In this document: piece by piece, positions 52,422-63,840 of the stretch | Layout: every line of letters starts with the position of its first letter | Numbering within the stretch: the stretch's first letter is position 1 | DNA from: Paragonimus skrjabini miyazakii | Taxonomy: Eukaryota > Platyhelminthes > Trematoda > Plagiorchiida > Troglotrematidae | Length of the DNA stretch: 64,000 nt | Reading direction: 5' to 3' | NCBI GenBank assembly: GCA_014338405.1 | Contig: JTDE01002000.1 | Location: forward strand, 26,879-90,878 | Notes under the pieces: model-generated | Database searches by the model: none | What the model saw: only the letters and a program-made list of their open reading frames with translations | What the model was told of the DNA's origin: nothing | Position numbers and translations under genes: made by a program

Positions 52422-52859
52422 ACACAATCAGCGGAAAATTCCGCGTAATAGAGGGTAAAATTAGGATAAGTGCGCTGTTTTTGCCATTGGCTGGATTCTG
52501 CCACTTACGCACGGCTGCTGCTCGATGTCCTGTAGCTGTCCAATCAGGTTCTTGTAATTTTACCATGTAACGGCCGGTGATGCAGGGTGGAGGAGACCGA
52601 TCGATATGTGTGGCTTTGCTGATTGGATGGATCTGTAGGGCCGTGTGACGTGGTAGTGGCCGGCGTCGCGTGAAGCATTGATTCATGAGCTGTCGAAGTG
52701 GACTAGTTGTGATCGATACGTACACCGGTTGGTGACAAGCCCTGAGGCTTCAGTTATCTCAGTGAGTTGCAGGCTGTGTATTTGTCCTTCTTTATATGCT
52801 TTAGGATGTTGAGTATTGTGTTTAATTTGGAATCATGCATAATATCCTATTGTTCATTG

Positions 52860-53611
52860 CAGCGAATTTACAATGTATGAAAGTCGTCGAACACATAAAA
52901 ATTCAATACAGTTGCCATCGAAGAGGACTGTGAATCGTTGGAAGCGGCGGTGCATGCTAGAGGCGGATTCCACTGATCGGATTGAAGCTGGTATCCTTAC
53001 AACAGTACCGAGGAACAGTAAGCGTTCGTTCATATCTTACTTTCTCTTTAGATGACGTTGCATACAGTGATACAGGTGCTACCAGTCCCTCAGTCGCATG
53101 TGATTCAGACGAATGTGGAACAGTGTCAAAAGTGATAGAAGGCTTGAAAGAATGGGTATCAGAATATGAGATTCCCAGGAGAGCAGTTAAAACTCTGTTG
53201 CGAATTATCAATCCTTTAGCGAGGACCATGCCAACTGACGTGCGTTCTTTGTTGGGTGCACCGCGAGACTGCCACTCGAAGTTGATAGCTGGTGGTAATT
53301 ATGGTCACTTTGGCTTGCAAACTGCTCTGTCACGCTTGTCGTATGATGCATCATTGAGTAATGTTAACGAAGTAGCAATCCAGTTGCATATTGATGGCTT
53401 TAGACCGTTCAAGTCGTCGAAGTTGCAGTTACGGCCAATACTTTGTAGATTAGTTAAGCCTGTGACCAACACCCCCTTTATGGTAGGCGTTTTTGCTGGT
53501 CGCAGCAAAACCTTGAATGTGAACGAATATTTGGCACATGTGCACCTTTCGCTCGGGATTTTCTATACACGTTTGTGTATCAATGTGTACCGAAGATTTC
53601 AACGTTTCTGA
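52860..53611 (+). pseudogene. Truncated DNA-transposon transposase, family unresolved
   Basis: Plus-strand 53050-53540 reads GLKEWVSEYEIPRRAVKTLL, MPTDVRSLLGAPRDC, GGNYGHFGL, then EVAIQLHIDGFRPFKSSK, LQLRPILCRL and NTPFMVGVFAGRSK, VNEYLAH. The pattern LRxWxxxxxxxxxALxxLLxIL, LPxDxRTLLxTPR, GGxYxHFG, IDGxPLFKSS, PFxxGxFxGxSKP is that of a widespread animal transposase-like family. I recall it as DDE-type but cannot name it (possibly CACTA/EnSpm-related). Normal members continue several hundred residues past VNEYL, but here homology stops at about 53540 and a stop follows at 53611. The piece ends close to an inverted repeat, so it is probably an internally deleted element. Confidence 0.6.
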
Positions 53612-53615
53612 TTGG

Positions 53616-53693
53616 TGTACATGGTCCTTTTGGGTACGCACACAGCGTCATATGCTTTAAAGCATAGTGGAATTCTCATAAGGACCATGTACA
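53616..53693. repeat. Nested palindromes at the 3' end of the transposase remnant
   Basis: TGTACATGGTCCTT (53616-53629) and AAGGACCATGTACA (53680-53693) are perfect 14-base inverted repeats. Between them lies the perfect 16-base palindrome TATGCTTTAAAGCATA (53651-53666). The right arm is also the putative 3' terminal repeat. The arrangement could fold into a cruciform or hairpin. Confidence 0.75.
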
Positions 53694-55207
53694 ATAATCC
53701 TACGCCCCCGCACATGCGCCATTTTTAACTGAGATCGGGCCCGACCGGCAAAGCACACTTCGCTGAAAATTCGAGCAACTTATGAAAAAATGCATCCTCA
53801 CGAGAAGTGATATGGATTTGACTCACAAGGGGCATCTATTATAATGGATAGCAATGAAAAGATTGGACAGGGTATGCCCTTCCGTACGTGCTCATTTTAT
53901 GTCTTTGAGCGTATAGTTAACTGTGGGTGCTTCTTACGCTTCAGTGTTTTCATATAAACCAACCACCTACGTAGACCGAACGTCAACATGATCGACACAT
54001 ATTCAGAAAAACGCAGAAAGTAAACGCTACTTTACTATGTAATTGATTAGTTAAAACGAAGACAGAAAACGCTGGGCACTATGTCCTATATGATGCTTTC
54101 ATATTACATCGGTTGTCTTCAGTTCTACAGTCCAAAATAGATTATATTTTTACTTGTCCCTCTTTCAAAATGGAGCACAATTCCTAATTCTGCTAATTTT
54201 ATCCAGCAAGTCTGCACGAAGTAGAAAATACTTTTAGTGTGGGTTGCTGTTACGGCAGAAAGACGAATTTGCTAAAGCGTAACTTTTATTTCTATTGGGT
54301 TTTCCGTTGCATCGTCTCGTAAACAGCTTCCCCATAAATGCAACATCATAAAAATAGCTTGTCGTAAATTGACTTATTTATTTGTTGTCGCTTTATAATA
54401 GTCATGTCAATTGCAATGAAGAGAACCATTGGTGAAGCGCCTGTAGCGATTGTAGTTAATAATTTTTGACAGTCGCATTCAGTTATGCATTTCTGACGAT
54501 TTAGGTTTTTTACCTACCTTATTTTAATCATGCCAATCATTTTGTAATGTCCGTCCCAGGGCTAAAGTCGCGATTCGTTCCGCGTCTCGCTAGCGTGACG
54601 TGTCTCCCTGTTCACTCTATTTTCCAGGGTCGATACAAATTCACAAGGGAATAACGCGCTGTGCCTTTGTTTTTCTTTGATGATCGGTTTTCGATAGTGA
54701 ATACTCTGTTGGACTGGTTCTAACAACCCTCCTGAACGTTGCATGTTTATTGCCACATACGCCGATCCGGTTAAATTCTGCAATCGGGCTGTCGGTTGGG
54801 GATCTTAACGGAAGTTGCGAGAGTAAAAGTATTGTTGGCAGTTAGTACATGTTTTCTGCGACTGTCCCTCGTTATAATGCTCACATCCTTCGTAACCACT
54901 ACATAAACAACTTTTAATTTGCCGCAACATTGTTTATTGATCATTACATAATGAGGACAATCTTATTCAGTGTTCATTACAAGGGCTATATCGGAACGAC
55001 CGACTGATGTCTGAAACGCAAAAGCGTAACACCTGGTGGATTTGAGTGTCTGCAGGCACAATCGCAAAAACGGCAGCTGCATGTTTGCATGGGGATAGCA
55101 ACTGTTGCATTCGGAAGATTTGAGTCTCCGCTGGTGGTCTGTTACAAAAATTTGCGCGGACTAGAAAGTTCCCTTTCTTATGTGTTCTACTGAATATGTG
55201 GCTTGTA
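53694..55207. other. No supported gene
   Basis: Minus-strand 54562-54783 is an open 73-codon frame (LEPVQQSIHYRKPIIKEKQR) that looks like an element remnant but cannot be assigned. Confidence 0.4.
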
Positions 55208-55272
55208 ATATAAACGGATCAGGCGATTATAACAAATAATTCCATAACAAATTGCGAAGAAGTGTTTCAGGT
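55208..55272 (+). repeat. Single copy of the foldback-arm repeat
   Basis: This stretch (aacaaataattccataacaa and flanks) matches the outer end of the right foldback arm read in reverse complement (about 61415-61485), with scattered differences. No inverted partner is seen nearby. Confidence 0.6.
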
Positions 55273-55604
55273 TACATCTGTGACAGAATGACCGTGTAAG
55301 CATACTCACATGCCTTAGGTAATGTAACACAATCGTGTATGGTCCAGCCCTCCATTGTAGTGCATGGAGTGGGGAACATTGGTTTTCAAATTGAGAGTGG
55401 AGGCCGGTCGGACGGCATTACTTCAGTGTTTTCTGGGCGATGGTATTAATGCATTTCCCAAAGTGGTAACCTATCAACCTGTAAACCTTTCAAGTCCGTG
55501 CACACTCCCTCCTTTTCCGGTTTCACATACCGCGGTGTTTTCATATGGTTGAGATGTCTGCTCGGCACAAAGTGGGAACCTCCGATCGGAGACCAAACTG
55601 CTAA

Positions 55605-55690
55605 GCCGTTTAAACGTCGTCGCCTGCAAACCAGGAGCGGTGATATCACGGGTGACAACTAGAGCACCCTGCATTCAATCCCACACCGCT
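55605..55690 (+). repeat. Weak tRNA-like sequence
   Basis: ctaagccgtttaaacgtcgt, cgcctgcaaaccaggag and a later cattcaatccc loosely resemble the D arm, anticodon arm and T arm of a decayed tRNA or SINE head. It shares no tail with the SINEs above. Confidence 0.2.
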
Positions 55691-57556
55691 GTCTAGTCAA
55701 GCGCTGTGGGTTTGATGCAGTTCTCTTCTCATTAGCTAAACTCCACCTCACTCCTGAGTCCCAGGCTGTCTAGCGGTGTGACGGACAGGTCAACCCAACT
55801 TGACTGAAAATAAAATTCAGTCAGTCACAAAAACGCTACGCACGACGTCAAAATATAAAACCCCAACTAGGTGCAGTCGTGAAAACAACAAAGGGGTGCA
55901 GAGTAAAATTGGTTTTGATTGGTGGATCTTAGTTTGTGCCAGAGATAGAGTCAGACCTATGGGAATTTGTTTATAACAATGTCAGTTGCATATGACCAGT
56001 TCCATTTTTTTCTTTTCTTACGCGTTTTTGTTATGAGGTAACGCGTTGATAGAGTTACTCGTTGTTTAGAAAAGGCCTGCCCAGCTAGTAGAATGCCTGC
56101 ACTGTTAGGGGAAGATGAGGATCAAATACGTCTATGGCAGCATACCTACGGAAATGTGCTATTCTGGTGATCCCATTCAAGAAGAAATGGAGTTGGAGTT
56201 GTAACTGGAGGGTTTGCTGATACTTTCTCCATTGTCGGTCTTGTCTATCATGGTTGAGGGCCCTTGTAATGCGAAGTAAGCTTACACAAAATATCATGTA
56301 TTCAGACTGTCATTTGGGTATGCGATTATTTTCCTTTCATTCTCCTTTCCCTCATTCCTCTTGCCGACCTAGATTACTTGATAATCAAACCGGGCTTAGC
56401 AAACGAAAAACGGAACCTGAAATATCCGTGAATCTCTCTCCAAGTGGGACAGTTGCAGCTTTGGGTGCTGTTCTGTGACATTCCGGTGCAAATATTCTGG
56501 ACGCACGATTTGCAACAGCCATTTCGTTCCGTGCAAATTGGACTTGAACCTAAACCTGAACCACTGGACGTTACTTCACGTCAAACTAAGTCTGAACGTA
56601 GAAAAATGCGATGCATGGCATATTCAACGCTTTTAGTGCCCAACACACAAGCATTGAATCAGTTCAAATGAGTTGTGTTCATTTTGTACAAGGAAAACTG
56701 ATGTGGACTGTTTATAAAGATAAAGCAAAATATAAAGAAAAAAATGAAACCCTATAGACCAAAAGCCCGGACATGTTTCGGCCTTCCACGTACTATCCCA
56801 GGAACGTGAACTTTCCTTCAAGTTTTGAAAGTGTAACACGTTAAAAATCTAATTAATCACGTCTGATATATGGGCCTCGAATCTACTCTGTTTTGAAGTG
56901 ATTACTAGAGTGAGGTGCTCAGATCTAAAGGTTGTCGCCAACATAGTACTCATTGGTTCAGTTAGGGACAGCTGTTCTTCAGTAATTCAGCACCACGGGA
57001 GAGCCTTGTTTCGTGTTTGAATAGGTACGAATCAGATAATTCTCAACAGTATTCTTCAAGCTGTTCGCCGATACGAGGGTCTGGCTGCTAGCACGCGTGC
57101 CTCACAGCTAAGTCTCAGAAAAATGCAGCGTCCGTAAATATTTGTACAACGTACTAGACGTTGTCAAAGGCTAATTTCAGCACGTTAGGGAGCTTCGTGT
57201 GGATAACTGACGCAATTGGCGAGAGGTGCTGAAATCTTGCTGACTCATGGTTTTCATCCATTTGCGACATACCACATATTCCGTACTATTAGTGGCTACC
57301 GTGATGTTTTCACTCTACGGCTGGCGTCAAGAAAGATTCATCAACAGTAAGACCAATGACACTGTGTGAATTTGTTGAAGGTTGTGCATTTTTTTCGAGA
57401 CAGACAGCGCCTCAACACATTTGTTGCTACCCTGATCGCTGTTTCCAGTATTAACTTTTGTGCAAGCTTTCAGTAGTTTGGCGCCCAGGATTTTTTAGTG
57501 TGATGGCAGTTCGTCTGCATCAGCGCGGTATTCAAACATCAAGGCTGTGATGCACT

Positions 57557-57936
57557 GTGCTGCCGTGTTGTTGGTGCCACTTTTGTTTTCGATTATGTAA
57601 ATCGTGCCCATGGCTTACTGGGCCTTTGGCTCATACTTGTTTCTATTGTCTCCTTTCACACGACCATCGTTGGACCCCTTACTTCAGAAGAAGACTGTCC
57701 CCCACTGTCTCCAGGTTGCTCAAAACTGGTTTACGAGGGTAACGGGTACACGAGGCCAGAACGTCTGGCTTGCCTGTTACAAGTCCAACACTGCTATGGC
57801 AAGCAGCGACATTGTAAAGCACACCCTTAGAAAAAGCGATCCAGCCTTAACAGTCGCCTGCCGAAAGTCTGTGGCTCTGGTTGAGGCTGTTGGTTTATCA
57901 CGCAAGAAGGCAAATTTGAGAATCGCGATAATATGA
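57557..57936 (+). other. 110-codon ORF, unrecognised
   Basis: 57604-57936 is open for 110 codons (with KSDPALTVACRKSVALVEAV near the end), and a second frame is also largely open across 57600-57830. No family, splice sites or repeat partner recognised. Confidence 0.15.
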
Positions 57937-59210
57937 CCTAGGTGAACAACTGCCTGACGGTAGTTGTCGCTCGTCCACTGACCTCTCAGTGAATGACTGT
58001 TGCGGATATGAGTATGAAGGGCGGGGAAACTGATGCATCATTAATTTCGACGTCTCGGTTGCAAAGTAGTTATCACTCTCTACTTATTGTGAAGGAAATT
58101 TTAAAAAAATTCACAGCGCTGTTTTACAAAATTATAAAGCGCAACACCACTTGTCAGTCCTGAACCTTTAGTGACTCTTCAAGCCACGTTCATTATATTC
58201 GCTTCGTTTCTCGACAGGGAGGATCTCGAGTGGCCACGTTTGTGACATAGCGGGTGTTTACAAACCCTGAGTCCGCTGAGCAGCCGATTCCGATCAAGAA
58301 AAGGACGGTGGCGAGGGTGAGTTTCTCAGTAATAAGGTGGTAAAATACAAGAACATACTCAAAAACTTCGATACGGAACCCACCAATTCCGAGATCAACT
58401 ATTCACAAAACAGGGCAGATACAACAAGCCACGTGGTTACGGGCGATACAACACTAATGGAACAGTCACCCATCCACAAACGTTCATCAGTGGGAAGTAA
58501 GGACGGATAAACTGCGTGAGAACAAGCCTCGTCAAGTATTACAGTTTAGTATTACATGGAAATTAACGTTCGTCGAGAAAGCAGTTTGTCGCCCGCGAAG
58601 TTTGAATGTTCGAGTTGTAATAGCACGCAGTGTGCCTTCATTTTGTTTGGCCACATGTACTCCCTTCCGCTTCCTTCCAGGTCCCCTAACAGGCACGATG
58701 GCCGCGTCGGTGTACCGGGCTGAAGAAGATGACCAACCGGAACCCGAGATCAGCAGGCAGTGAACGTGAGACGACTTCTGGTTGGTGGTTTGTTTCCGGA
58801 CTGTGGGACCCCTGTATAAATGAACAAGGACACGATGTTGTTGTTTGTACACGTTTTTTATTGACTCGTGACTACTTCCTCTCGCGAAATAGACCTTGTT
58901 TGTCTTGGTTTGCAAGCCTTGGACATAGTGCATGTTGCTCATATGATTGACTTTCTGAAATATTACAGAGTCTGACTTTGGAGGAAAGACCCACAAGTTT
59001 TATCAAAATTTCGAGTGTATAAATAAAATCAACAAGAAGGGGGCAAGTTAGGTTGGTGAGCGTCGCCACCAGCTTTCTATCAAACATATGCCATCCGTCA
59101 ATCTCTTTGACAATACCCTGGGGTTTGCACAACGTTTGAGTCCAAAACTGACTGTATACCGAGTACGGAATGGTGGTCGGGGGTTTGAATAGTTCCAAGT
59201 TCAACATCAC
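57937..59210. other. No supported gene
   Basis: Minus-strand ORFs at 58532-58996 (154 codons) and 58872-59216 (114 codons) overlap in different frames. The first is Arg/Lys/Ser-rich without a recognised domain; the second contains FDRKLVATLTNLTCPLLVDF. Both may derive from one repeat. Confidence 0.3.
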
Positions 59211-59402
59211 ACCCAACTGATGATATCAATCGCACTTCCATAGGCGTTCTGGTCGACCCCTCGAAAAGAAGTACCAGCCTAGAGTTTCGCCTTTGCTAGA
59301 GTTCGTCAGTGGTGAATATTCTTGCGACAGCCGAGACTAGAACACAGGCCACGCTTTCATAAAACAACCGTGTCGACCACTGCTGTCTACTGACTAGCGT
59401 TC
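59211..59402 (-). repeat. tRNA-derived SINE copy 4
   Basis: The minus strand repeats the full length of copy 3, head (gtcgaccactgctgtctact in plus orientation) and tail (ctcgaaaagaagtaccagcc), with many substitutions. The B box is mutated. Confidence 0.6.
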
Positions 59403-60315
59403 ATCGACCCACAGCATACAGTGAACAAACCGTCTTTGGCGTATTTATGGTCTCTGTACATGACAAACGGCAACTTGGATTATCTAAAGTGATTGGGTAA
59501 AAACCAACCAACAACCGTAGACCAATCGCTGCGCAAACGCGCAACAAAAAGCCCTGATGAAATTTTTAAAAATTACAGATGCCGACGGCTTCCATAATGT
59601 TAAGACAGTGAAGACGGCGTTCATGGAATTTGGAGGCAAGGACGAAGGACTCTGTGTAGTTGGAGTAGAGACCGACGGTAGAGAATCGGAAAAGTTGTAG
59701 AAGGAATGAGGTGAAAGTAAATACTAGGGGATTTACATCGAATTTCCACAGAAAATGTTCTCCCACATGGTGTTTTCATTTGATATCTGAAATATCTTGC
59801 GTTCCTTGAAGTTCAGAATCACAACAGGTGAGTTCAACTGATGTCATTACGGGTCTTCATTCCAAATTGAAACGCTTGCAGCCAACCTGAAGGAATTTCT
59901 CCGATGGACTGTTTGCTTTATTTACAACGTGTGACGACCACGATGTATAAACATTTTGGTGGCCGCATTCAACTGTATATTTTTGATGAGTTTAGTCCTC
60001 CGCATACTTCTATTTAGTCAAGCTGTTGGTTTGTAGCTTCCGTTCTGGAGGTAAAACACGACTGGTCTCCGTTTGCATATCCACCGTGTCACGCAAGGAA
60101 TGAGCGTACTCGTTCCATTTGCTGCCCCGCCCAAGCCAGGGAAGCGGAAGCAGTCAGACCCATGGTGCAGGTCAGCCGTCCACAGATGACAGGGACTAGC
60201 ACGGCTACTGGTAATCGCGAAGGTAACATCAATGCAATAATCAAGAATGTGAATGAAAAATCGATCATCAGAAATACTATTTATTACAGTATGTTTCAGG
60301 CCGATTGGTGATTCA

Positions 60316-61480
60316 TACTTTCATAACAACTTGTGAACAAGCAGTAACCTGGTTAATTTGATGAAGTTTCACTTCTGACACAGGAGCTTCTTCAGACCAC
60401 ATGAGCCAGTCACAAACCTGGTAGTACTTAGGGAAGACTAGACGAATGTAACCAATGGAAACAGTGGATCAAGTGTATATGGACAGAGGATTAAGACTGA
60501 AATCGAATGTCAATAACAGGAGATCTGGGACACGCGAACAGCTAGACAGAAATCAAATGTATGCGGTCTGTCAGGCAGAATGGTCAAGGGGTCATTTGCT
60601 TTTAAAGGTGCTGACGGAAGAATCATTATCTTAATGTGCTACGACTGCCGTCTCGTCCGGCCACCAATGTAAATCAGTTCGATCGATGCATGAGCGGCGC
60701 ACGTGCCAGGAATTTCAGCTCCGTCAATTCCATTGACGACACACTTTTCCTCTGAAATTTTGATGAGCACCGCAATCAGGCGTCCCTGTGTAGTTCTGAA
60801 GCCTGACTCTATTATCTCGATACTTCCTATGTCTTTCGGTGCAATCGTATTGACCCCGGCATATTTAGTTTTGTAGCCAACGTATTTGATAGAATATCGT
60901 CGAATACAGAACATGCTGTTTCAGAGTTGTGGGTTATAATAAGTGGAAGCCGCAGTTGAAAACAGAAATGATTAATCCAAGTGTCAAGCCGTCATTTTCG
61001 ACACCGAAAATGAAGGATACAGAAGAGGTGCGTTCGCAACTAGTCAGTGTTCTTAAGTTTCAGCAGGAAGGGACACGCAACCTTGTGTAAGATGAAAATA
61101 CAACACTGAAGACTGAACTCAGATGAAGCAGTAGTTATTTCTAAGGTAGATTGCTCCGTCAACATTTCTCAAAAGCAACTGATCCCTTGACCATTCTGCC
61201 TGACAGACCGTATACATTTGATTTCTATCCAGCTGTTCGCGTGTCCCAGATCTCCTGTTATTGACATTCGGTTTCAGTCTTAATCCTCTGTCCATATACA
61301 CTTGATCCACTGTTTCGATTGGTTACATTCGTCTAGTCTTCCCTAAGTACCACCAGGTTTGTGACTGGCTCATGTGGTCTGAAGAAGCTCCTGTGTCAGA
61401 AGTGAAACTTCACCAAACTAACCAGATTACTGCTTCTTCGTAAGTTGTTATGGAATTATTTATTACAATCGCTTAATCGG
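60316..61480. mobile_element. Foldback element with arms of about 320 bases
   Basis: 60316-60633 and 61146-61480 are inverted copies of each other. Long stretches are identical in opposite orientation, for example acaggagcttcttcagacca (60381-60400) and its complement near 61375-61394. Identity is high in the inner 250 bases and lower at the outer ends, with small gaps. The 510-base interior holds a minus-strand ORF (60639-60914). A third, single copy of the outer part lies at 55208-55272. Either a foldback DNA transposon or two head-to-head insertions of one dispersed repeat would give this structure. Confidence 0.72.
60639..60914 (-). CDS. 91-codon ORF inside the foldback element
   Basis: The ORF begins ATG TTC TGT ATT and encodes a compact peptide with stretches such as IAPKDIGSIEIIESGFRTT, GRLIAVLIKISEEK and CVVNGIDGAEIPGTCAAH. 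The alternating hydrophobic pattern looks like beta-strands. No transposase, nuclease or protease motif is recognised. It lies wholly between the inverted arms, 6 bases from the left arm. It may be the element's own gene fragment, unrelated captured sequence or a chance ORF. Confidence 0.3.
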   Translation of the reverse strand: MFCIRRYSIKYVGYKTKYAGVNTIAPKDIGSIEIIESGFRTTQGRLIAVLIKISEEKCVVNGIDGAEIPGTCAAHASIELIYIGGRTRRQS

Positions 61481-62564
61481 TTTATACCCCTTCTTCCAGG
61501 ACGGCCCCTCAGTGTATAGGATGTGTGTGCATATTCGTGTATGTTCTGGATCCTGTGAGGACTAAATGAGCCCAGGATATTAGGGATGACTACCTCGTTA
61601 ATCTCCATTAGTCTATTTGTTTCACGTCCTCACTCATTACACAAGCTATAGGTGGTCTTCACGGATTGCACTATTATGTAAGGTTTTTCTATAAAATAAT
61701 AACTTGCTGACCAGTACAAACACCACCCCTACTCCGGGTGTGACAATCTTGCATGAACGCCAACCGAGCGGTCCAAAAGACCGTATGCGTCAGTTGTGGC
61801 CGGCGTTCAGTCGCTTTCGCGTTCAGTCGGCACTAATCTGCCTGCCGTTAAAACTAAACATTTTGCTGCCTGATTGGCTTTCGTTATAGTATAAGACATT
61901 CCGGAGTGCCTCGATTCGTCTGCCCAGCTAAATGAGATAAATGGCCCTGAAATTTGGCCCGCACACTGTGTTCAGATGCAAATAAAACCTCCATGCTCCA
62001 TTGCATATAGCCGTCTCACATGAGAACATGGCTCACGGCATGTGAATGAATCAAGGTTGACACCGGTTTTCCTTGCTGGTGCTCCAGAAAATGACGATCT
62101 TGCCGTAGCATATTACAAACCACGTTACTAAGAAAGTGAAAAATTATAAGCTACTCAAGAAAGAATATGGAAGAAGAATGTCTTATTTTGACATTTAGTA
62201 ATGTACAGGGCTCAAACTGAATGATTGTAAAGAAAAACGGTTACGGGTTTGGGGGAAAAAGGACAATAATGCGTTTCACGAGATTCATCTTGAAGGTCGT
62301 TCAGAAGACAAAACGGTCCTCTTGGCGCGATTACTATTTTTTTAATATTTCCGGAAATTTTGAAATCGGAGTTCCACGCATAGTACGTACACTACATTAA
62401 CTGAAACTACGCAGCCTTAATGAAACATTTGGAACATATCGATTGAATATGAAATGTATTAGCTTGGTGATGAAAACTGTTTCCACCATATTCACGAAAA
62501 CAACTCGTTATTGGCGTTTACTCACTTTTCCAAGTCTTAAAATTGCGATCATTGCCATTTTCAG

Positions 62565-63245
62565 GATAAAACACGTCATCCTATAGCCGGAGAGTGCTTC
62601 ATTTTGCGGCGTTTCACAGATATGGTCGAAATGAAAATATACGACCATACATTGTTGGCATTGCATTTCAACAAGAACACTAACGCATTCGATAGTGAAA
62701 CATGTATGACAACATTTCCAGCCTCCTTGTCTATACGATATTTAGACTATTTCTCTCTGTTTGCAAGATTCCAGGTAGATACTGGTTGAGGAAACGTTGT
62801 TTTTAGAAAGGGTTGGAAATGACGTTATCATGTGATTATTTCCGTGTTCGGTGTATATGGAACGGTGTAAGAAAAGGGTGACATGTCCCACTCTATCTTC
62901 GAGAATCTTCTGAAGTAAATTCTGTTCACTCTACTGCATTGTTTCAAACTAGATTGAGGTCGCACGGCGTTCATACGGAACAATATACGAGAACAGACGA
63001 AATCAAGCTGCTTGCCGATCACCGGGGTGTATACCTCTCAGTCAATCACACTATGATATTTGGAACGCCAGGTATCTATCGCGGTACAAAAATGTATTTT
63101 AATCAATATGACAAACAACGGAATCAAAGATGATGATAACCATGTATCCCGAACGCTTCAAATACAGGTGTTCCATCACTTCCCGCATGGGTTCGTTCTC
63201 CAAATTGTTTATGGTAGAAGTAGATCGGAGGGAGCAGCTACTAGT
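62565..63245 (+). CDS. Unrecognised plus-strand gene, three consecutive internal exons
   Basis: Three exons join in one open frame: 62565-62774 (acceptor attgccattttcag, donor CAG/gtagat, 70 codons, phase 0 to 0), 62953-63071 (acceptor preceded by a pyrimidine-rich run and ending caaactag, donor CAG/gtatct, phase 0 to 2) and 63168-63245 (acceptor aatacag, donor gtgagt, phase 2 to 2). The protein pieces include HPIAGECFILRRFTD, FPASLSIRYLDYFSLFARF, IEVARRSYGTIYENRRN and ITSRMGSFSKLFMVEVD. The mix of hydrophobic and charged residues looks like a folded protein. I do not recognise the family. The 5' and 3' exons are not identified; the gene may continue beyond 64000. The phase agreement across two short introns (178 and 96 bases) is the main evidence. 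Confidence 0.55.
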
Positions 63246-63333
63246 GTGAGTATAAACTGCATACTCAGAAGCTGATCATAACTTAACTCAATCGGGTAGA
63301 GCAGCTGCTGGTGTGAACCTATACTGCATACCA
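63231..63333 (+). repeat. Short duplication spanning an exon-intron border
   Basis: ggagcagctactagtgtgag with its downstream flank (63231-63266) recurs as agagcagctgctggtgtgaa (63299-63334), a 68-base offset. The first copy contains the 3' end and donor site of the third exon of the plus-strand gene; the second copy has lost the GTGAGT. Confidence 0.7.
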
Positions 63334-63517
63334 ACACATTTATCATGTTCTGGCTACCTGGACGTTTCACCTGCATGCTTGCGATATTTTGTATATATAG
63401 TTCCAAAACTCATTGTTTCATATTGTACCCAGTTCATTAAGAAGATTCGCCTGATGCATGTTGTCCGATTGTTTGTATGCATGTCATGTGACTGCGGCGC
63501 GTACCCAAAAACAAACG

Positions 63518-63840
63518 TGTCACAACTCTTCCTGTTTAATCGCTAGTCGACAGCCGGTCTCTAGACTCACTGGCCAATTTACGTGTCGGTTCAATTTCTG
63601 GCACTATAAAAGACCCTTTGTATATTTCGAGTAATAACTATCTGGTCTTCTCAACGGCCTTCTTTCGTTTTGTGCCCAGTAAACTCGCACCTGAGGAGAG
63701 CAACTTAGTGCGTCATTCACTAAATTAATTAGCTCGAATTATAATCGATTGTCTTACATCACTGTTGTTTCGGTTCACTATAAAATTTGTGATCCCGAGT
63801 TATAACCACTTTTTTGTTCACTAGTAATTGGTGAGCCTGC
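63518..63840 (+). repeat. Possible LTR at the window end
   Basis: A segment opening tgtcacaact has a clear TATA box (TATAAAAG at 63605-63612), no ORF, and near 63825-63840 attggtgagcctgctcg, which resembles the primer-binding site that follows many Ty3/Gypsy or BEL LTRs. The exact 3' end (usually CA) and the internal genes, which would lie beyond 64000, cannot be seen. An ordinary promoter of an unrelated gene is the alternative. Confidence 0.3.
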
